51,564 bases of DNA from Nitrospira sp. (GCA_005116745.1 SWDS01000008.1:131248-182811); one strand, 5' to 3'; counted from the stretch's first letter, positions 8,339 through 17,747 are shown. Notes: generated by a model from the sequence alone, not told the origin. Numbers and translations: made by a program.

Positions 8339-10153
8339 CTATACGCTCTCGACAAAACTCCTCAGCTTTTTACTGCGGCTCGGATGTCGCAATTTCCTCA
8401 GGGCCTTGGCTTCGATTTGCCGGATGCGCTCGCGCGTCACTTCGAAATCTTGTCCAACTTCTTCCAGAGTATGGTCCGTCGCCTCTCCAATGCCAAACCG
8501 CTTGCGCAGCACCTTCTCCTCGCGAGGCGTCAAGGTCTCCAAGGCACTGTTGATCTGCCGCTGCAAGTCGTAGCGAATGGCGGCTTCCAGCGGAGACACG
8601 GCCTTCTTGTCTTCGATAAAATCGCCCAGATGGCTGTCTTCCTCTTCACCGATCGGCGTTTCGAGCGAGATGGGCTCGCGGGCAATCTTCAAAATCTTCC
8701 GAACCTTGTCCAGCGGAAGGTCCATACGCTCGGCGATCTCCTCGGGAAGTGGTTCACGACCCAGCTTCTGCACGAGGTGCCTAGAAGTTCGAATGAGCTT
8801 ATTGATGGTTTCGATCATGTGAACCGGGATCCGGATCGTTCGTGCTTGATCTGCAATCGCTCGGGTGATTGCCTGCCGAATCCACCACGTGGCATAGGTA
8901 CTGAACTTGTACCCACGCTTATACTCGAACTTGTCCACCGCCTTCATCAGCCCAATGTTGCCTTCCTGAATCAAATCGAGGAACTGCAGACCGCGGTTCG
9001 TGTATTTCTTGGCGATGCTGACCACCAGCCGTAAGTTTGCCTCGACCAGCTCCGCCTTCCCTCGCTTGACCTTTTCTTCGGCAATATCCAGATGCTTGAC
9101 GGCATCCTTGATCTCTTCAGCCGGAGCCAGTGCCTCTTCCGTTTCCAACTGGCGAATCTTTGCTTTGGCGTTTTGGTAGACCTTCCGAATCTCCACCAGC
9201 GCGTCTTCTGACACTCCGGTCTTCCGCTTGACCGCCAAGAAATCCGGTCGGCTCCGGCACATCTTCCTCAGCAGTTCGGCACCTGCTTCTCCTCCCACGC
9301 CGATCCGCCGTTGGCAGCTGACCGCTTCCCGTTCGGCAACCCGGATCTGCACCGCCAGATCGCGGACACGCTGTACCATTCGATCTTTCAGCACACCATG
9401 GAGGTTGACGGATTCAATCTTGTCCACCACTTGCTGGCGGATCGCCTCGAACTGCTTCTTGAACTTCTTCTGCTTGACCGGATCACTGCCGAGATGTTTG
9501 CCTTTTTCGGCCAAGGCCTTCAGCACAAGCGACACTTTCCGCACGGCATTGAGCGACTCGAGAGTCTTGACCCGCAACTCCTCGTAATCCCGTTCCACTG
9601 GTGGCTGGTCTTCTTCAAACTCCTCTTCGGTCTCCTGGATCGGCACAATCTCACGCACGTCGATCTTGGCGTTCTTGAGCTGATCCCGAAGCGCCAGGAC
9701 GAACTCGATGGTCATCGGCATGCCGTAGATCACCGACGCGATATCTTTTTTCCCCTCTTCAATCCGTTTGGCGATTTCAATCTCGCCTTCACGGCTAAGA
9801 AGGGCCACACTCCCCATTTCCTTGAGATAGAGCCGCACGGGATCGTCGGTCCGGCTGAGCGCGCCCGGCGTCAGGTCGATCGCCTTCTCGTTCTCCTCCT
9901 CGGCCTCCGACTCAGCCTCTTCCACCTCTTCGCCCGCGTCACCTTCAGATCGCTTCTGCGGCCGATCCCCATCGCCTGCCTCGACGATTTCGATATCCAT
10001 TTCACCAAACATCGCCATGATGCTCCCAAACTGATCCGATGCCACGACTTCAGCAGGCAAGGTGCTATTGAGCTCGTCATACGTCAGAAAGCCTTTTTCC
10101 TTCCCGATCGTAATCAGCTTCTTCACCTCATCGAGCAACTCTTGTTTCGACAT
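8339..10153 (-). CDS. rpoD: RNA polymerase primary sigma factor RpoD (sigma-70)
   Basis: 604 residues, the usual size for a primary sigma factor. Seen in order: region 1.1 ([18 protein letters not shown]), an acidic linker rich in E/D (~60-95), region 1.2 ([12 protein letters not shown]), and a non-conserved insertion (~170-300). Then come region 2 (the [37 protein letters not shown] and [10 protein letters not shown] blocks), region 3 ([12 protein letters not shown]) and region 4.2 with its helix-turn-helix ([20 protein letters not shown]). It binds core polymerase and directs transcription from housekeeping promoters with -35/-10 elements; one such consensus promoter is at 27991-28020. It starts 2 bases after dnaG ends, the classic macromolecular-synthesis arrangement, but no rpsU is seen. 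Confidence 0.98.
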   Translation of the reverse strand: MSKQELLDEVKKLITIGKEKGFLTYDELNSTLPAEVVASDQFGSIMAMFGEMDIEIVEAGDGDRPQKRSEGDAGEEVEEAESEAEEENEKAIDLTPGALSRTDDPVRLYLKEMGSVALLSREGEIEIAKRIEEGKKDIASVIYGMPMTIEFVLALRDQLKNAKIDVREIVPIQETEEEFEEDQPPVERDYEELRVKTLESLNAVRKVSLVLKALAEKGKHLGSDPVKQKKFKKQFEAIRQQVVDKIESVNLHGVLKDRMVQRVRDLAVQIRVAEREAVSCQRRIGVGGEAGAELLRKMCRSRPDFLAVKRKTGVSEDALVEIRKVYQNAKAKIRQLETEEALAPAEEIKDAVKHLDIAEEKVKRGKAELVEANLRLVVSIAKKYTNRGLQFLDLIQEGNIGLMKAVDKFEYKRGYKFSTYATWWIRQAITRAIADQARTIRIPVHMIETINKLIRTSRHLVQKLGREPLPEEIAERMDLPLDKVRKILKIAREPISLETPIGEEEDSHLGDFIEDKKAVSPLEAAIRYDLQRQINSALETLTPREEKVLRKRFGIGEATDHTLEEVGQDFEVTRERIRQIEAKALRKLRHPSRSKKLRSFVESV

Positions 10154-10155
10154 GA

Positions 10156-11979
10156 CTACTCCTTCACCAATGAAACCACACCGGCGGTCGGCGTGCCGGC
10201 TTTCCGCATCCGTACCTCGTTGATCTGCATATTCAGCATCCCTGCATCGTCCACACGGCCTTCGCGCTCAGCCGTTTTCAGCTTGGCAATCAGCTCTCTC
10301 AGGACCTGCTCCGATCGCTTTCGGTCCAGACAATCCAAACAGGCCATAATGTGCGCCGGCGCGTCATCGAAATGATCGTCACGAAGCGACAACTCCGTCG
10401 CCAGGGCGCCGCACGCAGGGTCGTCCACTGACTCATCCAGCAGCGGCTGGACCTGAATGCGCCCATCGTGATCCAGATGAGTCAGAGCAAGCTCCGCAAG
10501 CTTGCGACAGGCTTCGACCGAAAACTTCTCAGGCTGCAGTCGCCGCACATCGGCTGGGGACAGCGTGCCCCGCAACAGGAGAAGTATTAAGTCTCGTTCC
10601 TCGGGGATTCCCTTGAAGAGGGAGTCTCCCGACGTTCCGACAGCGGCTGGTCGAAGTGTTCCCGGACCTGCCGCTTGTTGAGCCATGAGTGCGGGGTACC
10701 GTTCGATCAGCCGTGATTGATTGATCCCCAGACGTTCCGCGACCAGCTTAAGGCGCTCTTCCCGCTCAATCGGATGCTCGCTCTTCTGTAAAATACGCAG
10801 CACTTCATCCACACTTCGGATCCGTCCTTCGATCGTACTGGCCTCTGTGGCCTTCAAACTGTATTCCAAGGCAAAGTCCAACAGGCTAGGCGCGTGCTCT
10901 TCCAGGCGTACAAACGATTCTGGCCCATGTTTCCGCACATAGGTGTCGGGATCGTCCCCAGACGGCAGCGTCACCACTTTGACACCCAACCCGCTATTCA
11001 CAAACAAGTCCAACCCTCTCAACGCCGCTCGGACGCCGGCCGCATCAGGATCGAAGAGCAAGACGACCTTCGAGGCAAACCGCCGGAGGACTTGGATATG
11101 TTCAGGCGTCAAGGCCGTACCCAAGGTGGCCACTGTATGCGTCAACCCAACCTGATGAAGCGCAATCGCATCGAAATATCCTTCGACCACAATGACCGTC
11201 TTCGTCCGGATAATCGCTTCCCTGGCATGATCGAGCGCAAACAGCGTCTGCCCTTTCTTGAAGAGCGGTGTATCGGGAGAGTTCAGATATTTGGGCGTCC
11301 CCTCGCCCAGTACACGCCCGCCGAATCCCACCACACGTTTCCGCAAATCCGTGATCGTGAACATGACACGGCCGCGGAACCGATCGTAGAACCCCGTCTT
11401 GTCGGTTCGGGCGATCACAAGACCCGCCGACGCAATCTCGCCTTGTGAAAATCCCTTCCTGGCAAGCCCCCTCAACAACCCATCCCATTCGGCCAGTGCC
11501 ACTCCGATTCCAAACTGATCGATCGTACGAGGAAGAAGCTCCCGGCTCGTCAAATACTCGCGAGCGACAAGGCCTGCACGTTCATCACGTAAGGTCTGTT
11601 GAAACCAGGCGGCGGCGGCTTCATTCACTTGCTCAACCGTCTGGGCCAGGTGGGCCTGCGGCCCAGAACGAGCCGTCGCCTCCTCAATCTCAATCCCGAC
11701 CGTTCGTCCGAGGTCGCGCACCACTTCCGGGAAGGTTCCTCCGGTGACCCGAGTCAAAAATGTGAAGACATTCCCCCCGGCCCCGCAGCCGAAGCAGTGA
11801 AAAATTTGTCGGGATGGGCTGACCGTGAACGACGGAGTCTTTTCAAGATGGAACGGACATAAACCCTTGAGGTTCTGTCCAGCCTTGCTCAAGGACACAT
11901 GTCGGTTGACAATGTCGACGATGTCGAGACGGTCCTTAATCAAGGTAAGGGTCTCGTCTGAAATCAAGCTTCGGCCCAC
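10156..11979 (-). CDS. dnaG: DNA primase DnaG
   Basis: About 607 residues from a GTG at 11979, preceded by TAGGAG. An upstream in-frame GTG at 12012 has no ribosome-binding site and adds a non-family leader. The protein makes RNA primers for chromosome replication. Domains seen: N-terminal CHC2 zinc finger (C41-P-F-H44 ... C62-x-x-C65), an RNA polymerase core, and a Toprim domain with the metal-binding EGYFDA motif (after VIVV) and a downstream FDPDAAG motif. A helical C-terminal domain, expected to contact DnaB helicase, follows with a coiled, charged end. The gene is directly upstream of rpoD with a 2-base gap, so the two are surely co-transcribed. The HIT-family gene lies ~120 bases upstream on the same strand. 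Confidence 0.97.
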   Translation of the reverse strand: MGRSLISDETLTLIKDRLDIVDIVNRHVSLSKAGQNLKGLCPFHLEKTPSFTVSPSRQIFHCFGCGAGGNVFTFLTRVTGGTFPEVVRDLGRTVGIEIEEATARSGPQAHLAQTVEQVNEAAAAWFQQTLRDERAGLVAREYLTSRELLPRTIDQFGIGVALAEWDGLLRGLARKGFSQGEIASAGLVIARTDKTGFYDRFRGRVMFTITDLRKRVVGFGGRVLGEGTPKYLNSPDTPLFKKGQTLFALDHAREAIIRTKTVIVVEGYFDAIALHQVGLTHTVATLGTALTPEHIQVLRRFASKVVLLFDPDAAGVRAALRGLDLFVNSGLGVKVVTLPSGDDPDTYVRKHGPESFVRLEEHAPSLLDFALEYSLKATEASTIEGRIRSVDEVLRILQKSEHPIEREERLKLVAERLGINQSRLIERYPALMAQQAAGPGTLRPAAVGTSGDSLFKGIPEERDLILLLLRGTLSPADVRRLQPEKFSVEACRKLAELALTHLDHDGRIQVQPLLDESVDDPACGALATELSLRDDHFDDAPAHIMACLDCLDRKRSEQVLRELIAKLKTAEREGRVDDAGMLNMQINEVRMRKAGTPTAGVVSLVKE

Positions 11980-12101
11980 CAGAGTCGCAGCTCCTACGTT
12001 CCCGTCGCACACGACCGGACGAGTCGGTTACTAAGTAAGAGGAATAATTGACCGTTCAGATTAACAGACCGGTGGAAAAGCTGTCAATTCAGCGAATTCC
12101 C

Positions 12102-12446
12102 TCACCCTGGAGGCCACGCCATAGGCCGGCCACCCATCACGTGGAAATGGAGGTGGAAAACGGTTTGTCCGGCATCGCGACCGATATTCGTCACCAACCG
12201 ATAGCCCGACTCCCGCAGCCCTTTCAGCGCGGCGACCTTCGTACAACTCAGGAGCAACTGTGCCAGCAACGACTCATCCTCCACCCCTACATCTTGAACG
12301 GCCGAAACATGCCGCTTGGGTATCACCAACGTATGGACGGGCGCCTGAGGATTGATATCATCAAACGCTACCGTGTGCTCGTCCTCTTGGACCAGCTTCA
12401 CTGGAATCTTCTTTTCCACAATCTTGCAAAAGAGACACTCACTCAT
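12102..12446 (-). CDS. HIT-family nucleotide hydrolase (HinT-like)
   Basis: 114 residues from the ATG at 12446, with AAGGTG upstream. The longer open frame to 12602 would read into hisIE and lacks family resemblance. It starts with the typical CLFCKIVEKKIP zinc-binding-like N-terminus, has the FDDINPQAPVHTLVIPKRH block, and ends with the histidine triad HLHFHVMGG. HinT proteins hydrolyse adenosine phosphoramidates and aminoacyl-AMP; the precise substrate here is unknown. The gene follows hisIE after 10 bases and precedes dnaG, so it links the his and replication/transcription gene blocks. A second HIT protein is encoded at 44445-44873. Confidence 0.93.
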   Translation of the reverse strand: MSECLFCKIVEKKIPVKLVQEDEHTVAFDDINPQAPVHTLVIPKRHVSAVQDVGVEDESLLAQLLLSCTKVAALKGLRESGYRLVTNIGRDAGQTVFHLHFHVMGGRPMAWPPG

Positions 12447-12456
12447 AGCGCACCTT

Positions 12457-13122
12457 TCACGTATCTCGCAGGCCAGACTTACCGAACCGCGTTCCCAATT
12501 CCTGAAAAATCTCCTGAAGACTGATCTCGTGATATCCCAGCACCATGAGGGTATGAAAGAGCAGATCCGCGACTTCGTACACAATCTCCTCTTTCTTGCC
12601 ACCTTTGGATGCCAACAAGACTTCTCCAGCCTCCTCCGCCACCTTCTTCAGAATCTTGTCATGCCCCCCCTCAAACAACTTCGAGGTATAGGAACCAGCC
12701 TGGGGATTGGCGCGACGCTCCTGAATCGTCCTCAGGACACCCGTAAGAATTCCGCCATGTGCATCCTGTGGGTTGGAACGAACGACCTCACCCTGATCAT
12801 CGACTCTAGAAAAAAAGCACGCCCGCTCGCCTGTATGACACGTCGGTCCGACTGGCTGCGCCTTCACCAGAATGGTATCTCGATCACAATCAACAAAGAG
12901 TTCCTTCACGTGCAGCGTATGACCGGAGGTTTCGCCTTTTTCCCAGAGCTTGTTTCGAGACCGACTCCAAAAGTGCACTCTCCTTGTGGCGACCGTCTTC
13001 GCGACGGCCTCTTGGTTCATGTATCCGAGCATCAACACCGTCCCATCAAGCCAATCCTGAATCACGGCCGGAAGCAGGCCTTGCCCATCAAATTTCAACT
13101 GATCTGCCGATTCTTGACTCAT
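12457..13122 (-). CDS. hisI: Bifunctional phosphoribosyl-AMP cyclohydrolase / phosphoribosyl-ATP pyrophosphatase
   Basis: 221 residues from the ATG at 13122; the open frame extends to 13170 but would overlap hisF by 44 bases. Residues ~1-115 are the cyclohydrolase (HisI) part with GTVLMLGYMNQEA, the zinc/magnesium residues in VDCDRDT, and the CHTGERACFF block. Residues ~120-215 are the pyrophosphatase (HisE, MazG-like) part, with SYTSKLFEGG, KVAEEAGEVLLA and EVADLLFHTLVL-type metal-binding helices. Together they catalyse steps 2 and 3 of histidine synthesis. It follows hisF by 4 bases. Fusion of the two activities is common in bacteria (hisIE). Confidence 0.96.
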   Translation of the reverse strand: MSQESADQLKFDGQGLLPAVIQDWLDGTVLMLGYMNQEAVAKTVATRRVHFWSRSRNKLWEKGETSGHTLHVKELFVDCDRDTILVKAQPVGPTCHTGERACFFSRVDDQGEVVRSNPQDAHGGILTGVLRTIQERRANPQAGSYTSKLFEGGHDKILKKVAEEAGEVLLASKGGKKEEIVYEVADLLFHTLMVLGYHEISLQEIFQELGTRFGKSGLRDT

Positions 13123-13126
13123 CGTG

Positions 13127-13906
13127 TCATGCCACTCGAGAAAGGCTATCTGATCGAACAGGGACGCCACGTTCCTGTAAGTATGCTTTCGCTTGGGAGA
13201 TGGTATAGGTCCGAAAATGAAAAATCGAAGCGGCCAAAACCGCGTCCGCCTTCCCCGTCACAAAGCCCTGGTAGAGATGGTCAAGGGTGCCAACTCCGCC
13301 CGAAGCGATCACGGGAATCGATACAGCCCCGGACACTGCCGCCGTCAGATCCAGATCATACCCAGTTTGCCGGCCATCCTGATCCATGCTGGTCAATAAG
13401 ATTTCTCCGGCACCGTACTGTCCCATCCGCATGGCCCACTCCACCACATCAAATCCCGTCGCTTGGCGACCGCCATGCGTGAAAACCTCCCAGCGATCAC
13501 TCGCTACACGTTTGGCATCAATGGCCACAACAATGCATTGCGTCCCAAACCGCTGAGCAGCCTCTTGCACAAACTCAGGCCGTTGAACTGCCGCGGTATT
13601 GATACTCACCTTGTCCGCCCCGGCATTCAACAAGGCCCGAATGTCGTCGAGCGTACCCACACCCCCACCGACCGTCACCGGCATAAATACCCGGGCAGCC
13701 GTCCGCTCCACGACATCAATGATCGTCTTCCGGTTTTCATGCGAGGCGGTAATATCGAGAAAGCAGAGCTCGTCCGCTCCTTCGTGATCATACCCCACCG
13801 CAGCCTCAACCGGATCTCCGGCATCGCGGAGATTCACAAAGCTGACGCCCTTGACCACGCGACCCTCTTTGACGTCCAGACAGGGAATAATGCGTTTGGT
13901 CAACAT
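13127..13906 (-). CDS. hisF: Imidazole glycerol phosphate synthase cyclase subunit HisF
   Basis: 259 residues forming a TIM barrel with two half-barrels. The N-terminus [20 protein letters not shown] carries the catalytic Asp11, and the matching catalytic Asp130 is in VVAIDAKRV. Phosphate-binding glycine loops are visible (VGGGVG near 80-84 and ASGGVG near 220). Paired with HisH it turns PRFAR plus ammonia into imidazole glycerol phosphate and AICAR. It sits between hisA (44 bases upstream) and hisI (4 bases downstream). Nothing is missing. Confidence 0.98.
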   Translation of the reverse strand: MLTKRIIPCLDVKEGRVVKGVSFVNLRDAGDPVEAAVGYDHEGADELCFLDITASHENRKTIIDVVERTAARVFMPVTVGGGVGTLDDIRALLNAGADKVSINTAAVQRPEFVQEAAQRFGTQCIVVAIDAKRVASDRWEVFTHGGRQATGFDVVEWAMRMGQYGAGEILLTSMDQDGRQTGYDLDLTAAVSGAVSIPVIASGGVGTLDHLYQGFVTGKADAVLAASIFHFRTYTISQAKAYLQERGVPVRSDSLSRVA

Positions 13907-13950
13907 AGTCGTACTGACGTGAGGGAGCGCCTTGTTCGGCTCCTAACCCT

Positions 13951-14676
13951 TCACTCCTTACCAAGAGCCGCCACTGCGGCCTTCAGATCAAGCTTCCCAT
14001 CGTAAAGGGCTTTCCCCACGATCGCCCCCTCGATTTTTCGACCAAGTGATCGTACGGCTTGCAGATCTTCCAGACGAGTGATCCCTCCCGAGGCAATCAC
14101 CGGAAACGAAGAGTATTCGACGACTTCTTTCAATGCAGGAATATTCGGCCCGTTCAGCATGCCATCACGCGCGATATCCGTATAGATCACGGCGGCAATC
14201 GCACAGCCTGACAGTTCCTTCAACAAATCGATCGCTTTCACATCGGATACCGTTGTCCAGCCTTTCACAGCGATTCGACCGTCACGTGCATCGAGCCCAA
14301 GGACGATCCGCTGCGGAAACTCCTGGCAGGCCTGATCAAGCAGCGCCCGGTTCGTGAGCGCTGCCGTGCCGAGCACAACGCGTGACACCCCCGCATTGAG
14401 ATACCGGCGGACCGTCTCAATAGTCCTGATGCCGCCGCCGACCTGAACTTTGACGCGAACTGCTTTCATGACGGACTCGATGTGGGGCAGATTCTTGGGC
14501 TCGCCGTCGACCGCGCCGTTTAAATCCACGACGTGAATCAGACAGGCCCCCTGTTGTTGCCACCTGCTGGCAACCTCCGTGACATCATCAGAATAGACTG
14601 TTTCAGCCGCCATATCGCCTTGCCGTAACCGCACACAACGCCCATCCTTCAAATCAATGGCAGGAATAACCAACAC
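13951..14676 (-). CDS. hisA: Phosphoribosylformimino-5-aminoimidazole carboxamide ribotide isomerase HisA
   Basis: 241 residues, a HisA/HisF-family TIM barrel. The start MLVIPAIDLKDGRCVRL is the standard HisA beginning with catalytic Asp8; Asp129 lies in VLGLDARDG. The LIHVVDLNGA and VGGGIR motifs are present. It isomerises ProFAR to PRFAR, the substrate of HisF/HisH. It begins 1 base after the stop of the lipoprotein gene and precedes hisF, so it belongs to the hisH-lipoprotein-hisA-hisF-hisI transcription unit. Confidence 0.98.
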   Translation of the reverse strand: MLVIPAIDLKDGRCVRLRQGDMAAETVYSDDVTEVASRWQQQGACLIHVVDLNGAVDGEPKNLPHIESVMKAVRVKVQVGGGIRTIETVRRYLNAGVSRVVLGTAALTNRALLDQACQEFPQRIVLGLDARDGRIAVKGWTTVSDVKAIDLLKELSGCAIAAVIYTDIARDGMLNGPNIPALKEVVEYSSFPVIASGGITRLEDLQAVRSLGRKIEGAIVGKALYDGKLDLKAAVAALGKE

Positions 14677-14677
14677 C

Positions 14678-15421
14678 CTACTTGCCCTCCCCTACACCGA
14701 ACGGAAAGTCTCTCAAGACCTCCGCAACCCCATATTCTGCCAGCTCCGCCGCCGTCACGAAAGCCCATCGCTGCAAAAACCCCATAAGATCTTCGGTCAT
14801 GGGTCGCTGCCGCTCATAATAGCCACCGACCCAGAGCACTTGCCCATCAGCCGCCACGACCTTGGCCTCAAAGCCGACTGTCGCCGGCGGGTCAGCGCCC
14901 AGTCGACTACCCACCCGCTCTTGGTACACCGACACGAGGCCAATTAATGCCGCATCCGCTTTCAGTTGCTTCGCAACCGCAGCGGCAACCTTTTCCATCC
15001 CCATTGTGACCAGCTCTCCGTCGGCTGCAGAGACTCTGACCGCATCACCGGGAGGCAATACGAGAAGGCCTTTTCGATCGCGAAGGCGCCCCCAGAACAA
15101 TTCCGTCACCGTCTCCGCCGCATGTCCCGGCACCACCATGGTTTTCTTGGGCAGGGGGTGCCCTCCCGGAGGAACCCCCATGGAAATATCAGACCGACGG
15201 ATACTGTCAGGGGCCGGAAGGAAGAGAGCGTCTTGATCATGCGCTTGGGGCGTGGCAATCGATGTAAATGGGATGAGGGCAATGGAGTGAATCCGATATC
15301 GGGCGAGTTCCGGAGCCGATTTCGTCGCGACCTTTGATCCGCTACATCCTGTTGCCATGGTGGCCAAGGCAACCGCACTGATCATCAAGATTATGCGCGA
15401 TAGTAGACCGTGCACGATCAC
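14678..15421 (-). CDS. Putative lipoprotein within the his operon
   Basis: About 247 residues if it starts at the GTG at 15421, whose GTGA overlaps the hisH stop; the frame runs on to 15511 but that part overlaps hisH. The N-terminus LLSRIILMISAVALATMATGC is a lipoprotein signal with a lipobox-like A-T-G-C, so the mature protein should be lipid-anchored. The body begins with YRIHSIALIPF, a strand pattern like outer-membrane-associated GNA1162/CsgG-type lipoproteins, and includes alternating helices (AAAVAKQLKADAALIGLVSV). I do not recognise the exact family. It is unusual to find such a gene tightly packed between hisH (4-base overlap) and hisA (1-base gap). It could be a passenger that shares regulation without a role in histidine synthesis. 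Confidence 0.75.
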   Translation of the reverse strand: MIVHGLLSRIILMISAVALATMATGCSGSKVATKSAPELARYRIHSIALIPFTSIATPQAHDQDALFLPAPDSIRRSDISMGVPPGGHPLPKKTMVVPGHAAETVTELFWGRLRDRKGLLVLPPGDAVRVSAADGELVTMGMEKVAAAVAKQLKADAALIGLVSVYQERVGSRLGADPPATVGFEAKVVAADGQVLWVGGYYERQRPMTEDLMGFLQRWAFVTAAELAEYGVAEVLRDFPFGVGEGK

Positions 15422-16026
15422 TTCCACGCTCCAAAATTCTTGATCAATTCCAACCCGACCGCCTGGCTCTTTTCTGGGTGGAACTGGCATGCCACCACAT
15501 TGTCTTTCCAAATACTGGACGTGAAGGGAAGACCGTAGCTCGTCGTGGTAGCCGTAATCTGTTTTTCAGCTGGGTCCACGAAAAAAGAATGGACGAAATA
15601 CCAATTGGACCCGTCGGCTATGCCCTCGAACACCGGACAGGGTCTTTGGATCGCGATCTGATTCCATCCCATATGCGGAACCTTGAGCGCCTGGTCCTTT
15701 GAGAAGGCTCGCACTTTTCCAGGAAACAGGTTCAGGCCTTCATGCCTGCCGAACTCTTCGCTTTCCGTAAACAATAACTGGAACCCCAGGCAGATCCCCA
15801 AGAACGGCTTTCCCGATTGAATCGCGGCCTTGATAGGCTCGATCAAACCATACTGCTTCAGATTTGCCATGCAATCACCGAACGCTCCGACACCTGGCAG
15901 GACCACATGACTGGCATTCTGCATGGTGGCCGCATCGCGCGTGACGATCACCTGATGTCCCACTGCCTCAAAGGCTTTCGAGACACTGCGCAGATTTCCC
16001 ATCCCGTAGTCAATAATGGCGATCAT
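15418..16026 (-). CDS. hisH: Imidazole glycerol phosphate synthase glutaminase subunit HisH
   Basis: 202 residues from the ATG at 16026 (GGAAG upstream); the frame extends to 16089 without family resemblance. It is a class I glutamine amidotransferase that supplies ammonia to HisF. The catalytic triad is visible: Cys79 in FLGICLGFQ, and His183 and Glu185 in CQFHPEKS. The N-terminus MIAIIDYGMGNLRSV is canonical. It is the first his gene of the second block; its upstream region (16027-16205) is shared with the divergent mntA gene, so it must have its own promoter there or depend on read-through. Confidence 0.97.
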   Translation of the reverse strand: MIAIIDYGMGNLRSVSKAFEAVGHQVIVTRDAATMQNASHVVLPGVGAFGDCMANLKQYGLIEPIKAAIQSGKPFLGICLGFQLLFTESEEFGRHEGLNLFPGKVRAFSKDQALKVPHMGWNQIAIQRPCPVFEGIADGSNWYFVHSFFVDPAEKQITATTTSYGLPFTSSIWKDNVVACQFHPEKSQAVGLELIKNFGAWK

Positions 16027-16149
16027 ACGTTCTTCCAGACTTAGGAAATCGTAACAATACCGCAACTGAACCGATCCTGCCACTGGCAATCTACAACTCT
16101 AGATCCACCAACTACTGACTACCCGTCTACGTGGGTCGAGGTCTTTCAA

Positions 16150-16178
16150 TTGACAGGATGGGACCGAACCAGTAGCCT
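16150..16178 (+). promoter_or_regulatory. Possible promoter of the mntA-hepT pair
   Basis: A perfect -35 TTGACA at 16150-16155 followed after 17 bases by a weak -10 (TAGCCT). It lies 28 bases before the mntA ATG and within the intergenic region shared with hisH. Only the -35 is convincing. Confidence 0.3.
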
Positions 16179-16205
16179 GAACTCGGTAAGACGGCGGAGC
16201 GACCC

Positions 16206-16601
16206 ATGAATGACACAGGGCTCGTTGAATACATTAAGAAGTCAATCCCTGATTTAATCGCACTGTATCGATTTGGCTCACAGGCGAAGGGAACTGCTCG
16301 TCCAGATAGTGATGTAGATCTTGCCGTACTCTCGCGCGTGGCCCTGTCCGAACTGCGCCGATTTGAACTCGCACAGGAGCTGGCCACCCAACTGCACCGT
16401 GATGTGGACCTCGTGGATCTTCGCTCTGCGTCCACCGTGATGCGCATGCAGGTCATCTCGACCGGAGAATGCCTGAACGCACCAGGCGAATCAGCCCGAC
16501 GAGAATTCGAAATGTATGCCTATTCAGACTATGCCAGACTCAACGAGGAACGAAGAGAGATCCTGAAGAGGGTCAGAATGAGCGGGTTGATTTATGGCTG
16601 A
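16206..16601 (+). CDS. mntA: MntA-type nucleotidyltransferase antitoxin
   Basis: 131 residues. The minimal nucleotidyltransferase signature is intact: RFGSQAKG (Gly24-Ser25), ten residues, then D36-V-D38, with a later strand VDLVDL supplying the third acidic residue. In characterised MntA/HepT modules the antitoxin adds AMP groups to a tyrosine of the toxin and so silences it. GGAG precedes the ATG. The end of the gene overlaps the start of hepT by 8 bases, the normal arrangement. The pair is on the plus strand in the middle of a minus-strand his gene cluster, a sign of insertion. Confidence 0.9.
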   Translation: MNDTGLVEYIKKSIPDLIALYRFGSQAKGTARPDSDVDLAVLSRVALSELRRFELAQELATQLHRDVDLVDLRSASTVMRMQVISTGECLNAPGESARREFEMYAYSDYARLNEERREILKRVRMSGLIYG

Positions 16602-17007
16602 CGATGTCATTCTCAACAAGGCCGCAAGCATTGAGCGATGTCTTCAGCGCATTGAAGAGGAATACGCAGGGAATGAGCAGAACCTTGTTGGGAATCAAAC
16701 CAAACAAGACGCGATCGTGCTCAACCTACAGCGCGCCTGTGAAACAGCCATCGACCTCGCGATGTATGTGGTCAGTCAGCGCAAACTTGGCGTACCTCAA
16801 GACAGCCGCGATGCATTCTCATTGCTGCAAACCGCCGGCATTCTTTCGGCTAATCCCGCTCAGCGCATGCAGCGGATGGTTGGCTTCCGTAACGTGGCTG
16901 TGCACGAATACACCCGCCTGAACCTGGATGTGGTGCATGCCATCATCAGCAAACAGTTGGACGACTTCCGCACGTTCTCTGCGACGATCGTGAAGACCTA
17001 CGCTTAA
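16594..17007 (+). CDS. hepT: HepT-type HEPN ribonuclease toxin
   Basis: 137 residues, a four-helix HEPN protein (DUF86/HepT). The catalytic and regulatory motif R-x4-H-x-Y is present as R99-NVAV-H104-E-Y106; Arg and His form the RNase site and Tyr is the AMPylation target in characterised homologues. Helix segments such as LQRACETAIDLAMYVV match the family. It overlaps mntA by 8 bases. Both components look intact, so the module is probably functional rather than a remnant. Confidence 0.9.
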   Translation: MADDVILNKAASIERCLQRIEEEYAGNEQNLVGNQTKQDAIVLNLQRACETAIDLAMYVVSQRKLGVPQDSRDAFSLLQTAGILSANPAQRMQRMVGFRNVAVHEYTRLNLDVVHAIISKQLDDFRTFSATIVKTYA

Positions 17008-17057
17008 CTGTCACGTCTGAGAATCGATCTAGCAGTAGGGCTAATCAAAAACATCGC

Positions 17058-17678
17058 TCAAGTGCGTTTAACATTCTTCTGCCGAGCGATGATTCCTTGG
17101 CGAACTAGCACGTTTTTAACGAAAGTTTCCGTCTGATTAAGAACACGAGCAATTTGGGATATTCGCATGCCTTTCGAATGTAGATCCTTGATGAAGGTAA
17201 CACGGGTATCATGCTCGATCTTGCCCATCAAGAAGTTGCTATTAGGATGTCGCTGCTCATCATCGATAATCTGCTGCTCGCGATTCTGGTAATAAATGAC
17301 TTCTCGATTGGGCTTTCCGGCAAGCCAGTCATAACCAAGTAATAGAGCCGTAAGGTGGATGAAATTTCCTAGAAGCGGCAAGAGCCCTTGGCCATCTGCC
17401 TTGAGGTCCTTCGCCAGTCTCTCGATTTGATCAAGATGGATATCTGTTGTAAGTCGTAAGCGATCATCCGCTGTAATGAGGTTCATCAGCCGTTTGCGAA
17501 TGGCCTGAGTAGCATCAAGAATCGCTCTGCGCACCTGCTGATGATTTTGGAAAGCTCCTGCCAGACCATTCCATCGCCCTTTTGGCCCCAACAGTTCAAT
17601 CAGTGTAAGCTCTAAATCTGTACAGTATGCAAAAAGGGGACTAGTTCTCGTCGCACTGCCTTGTTTTTTCTTCGCCAA
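17058..17678 (-). CDS. Hypothetical protein with C-terminal helix-turn-helix-like region
   Basis: 206 residues if it starts at the TTG at 17678; no ATG lies near and no good ribosome-binding site precedes it. Family not recognised. The N-terminal part is helical with ELTLIELLGPKGRW and a positively charged middle. Residues ~160-195 (FIKDLHSKGMRISQIARVLNQTETFVKNVL) look like a resolvase/Xre-style helix-turn-helix, suggesting DNA binding. The end is basic. It lies between hepT (convergent) and the hisB terminator, whose U-tract ends about 5 bases before this frame opens. It could belong to the same inserted patch as the toxin-antitoxin pair. Confidence 0.6.
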   Translation of the reverse strand: MAKKKQGSATRTSPLFAYCTDLELTLIELLGPKGRWNGLAGAFQNHQQVRRAILDATQAIRKRLMNLITADDRLRLTTDIHLDQIERLAKDLKADGQGLLPLLGNFIHLTALLLGYDWLAGKPNREVIYYQNREQQIIDDEQRHPNSNFLMGKIEHDTRVTFIKDLHSKGMRISQIARVLNQTETFVKNVLVRQGIIARQKNVKRT

Positions 17679-17682
17679 AATG

Positions 17683-17707
17683 AAAAAGGCAGGCTAACTG
17701 GCCTGCC
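17683..17707 (-). terminator. Intrinsic terminator after hisB
   Basis: On the minus strand GGCAGGC, a 6-base loop and GCCTGCC form a perfect 7-bp GC-rich stem followed by TTTTT. It begins 40 bases after the hisB stop. It should end transcription of the prfA-prmC-murA-hisGDB unit. Confidence 0.85.
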
Positions 17708-17747
17708 TCCTCCTAGAACTTATGAATTGCACAAACACTTCGTGGTT

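Noticed and set aside
9311-10375. Long plus-strand frame (354 codons) opposite rpoD and the dnaG end
   Set aside because: It is antisense to strongly conserved rpoD/dnaG sequence; reading is explained by codon bias of the real genes.
12352-13482. Long plus-strand frame (376 codons) opposite hisI/hisF
   Set aside because: Antisense to hisI and hisF; composition is that of the opposite strand.
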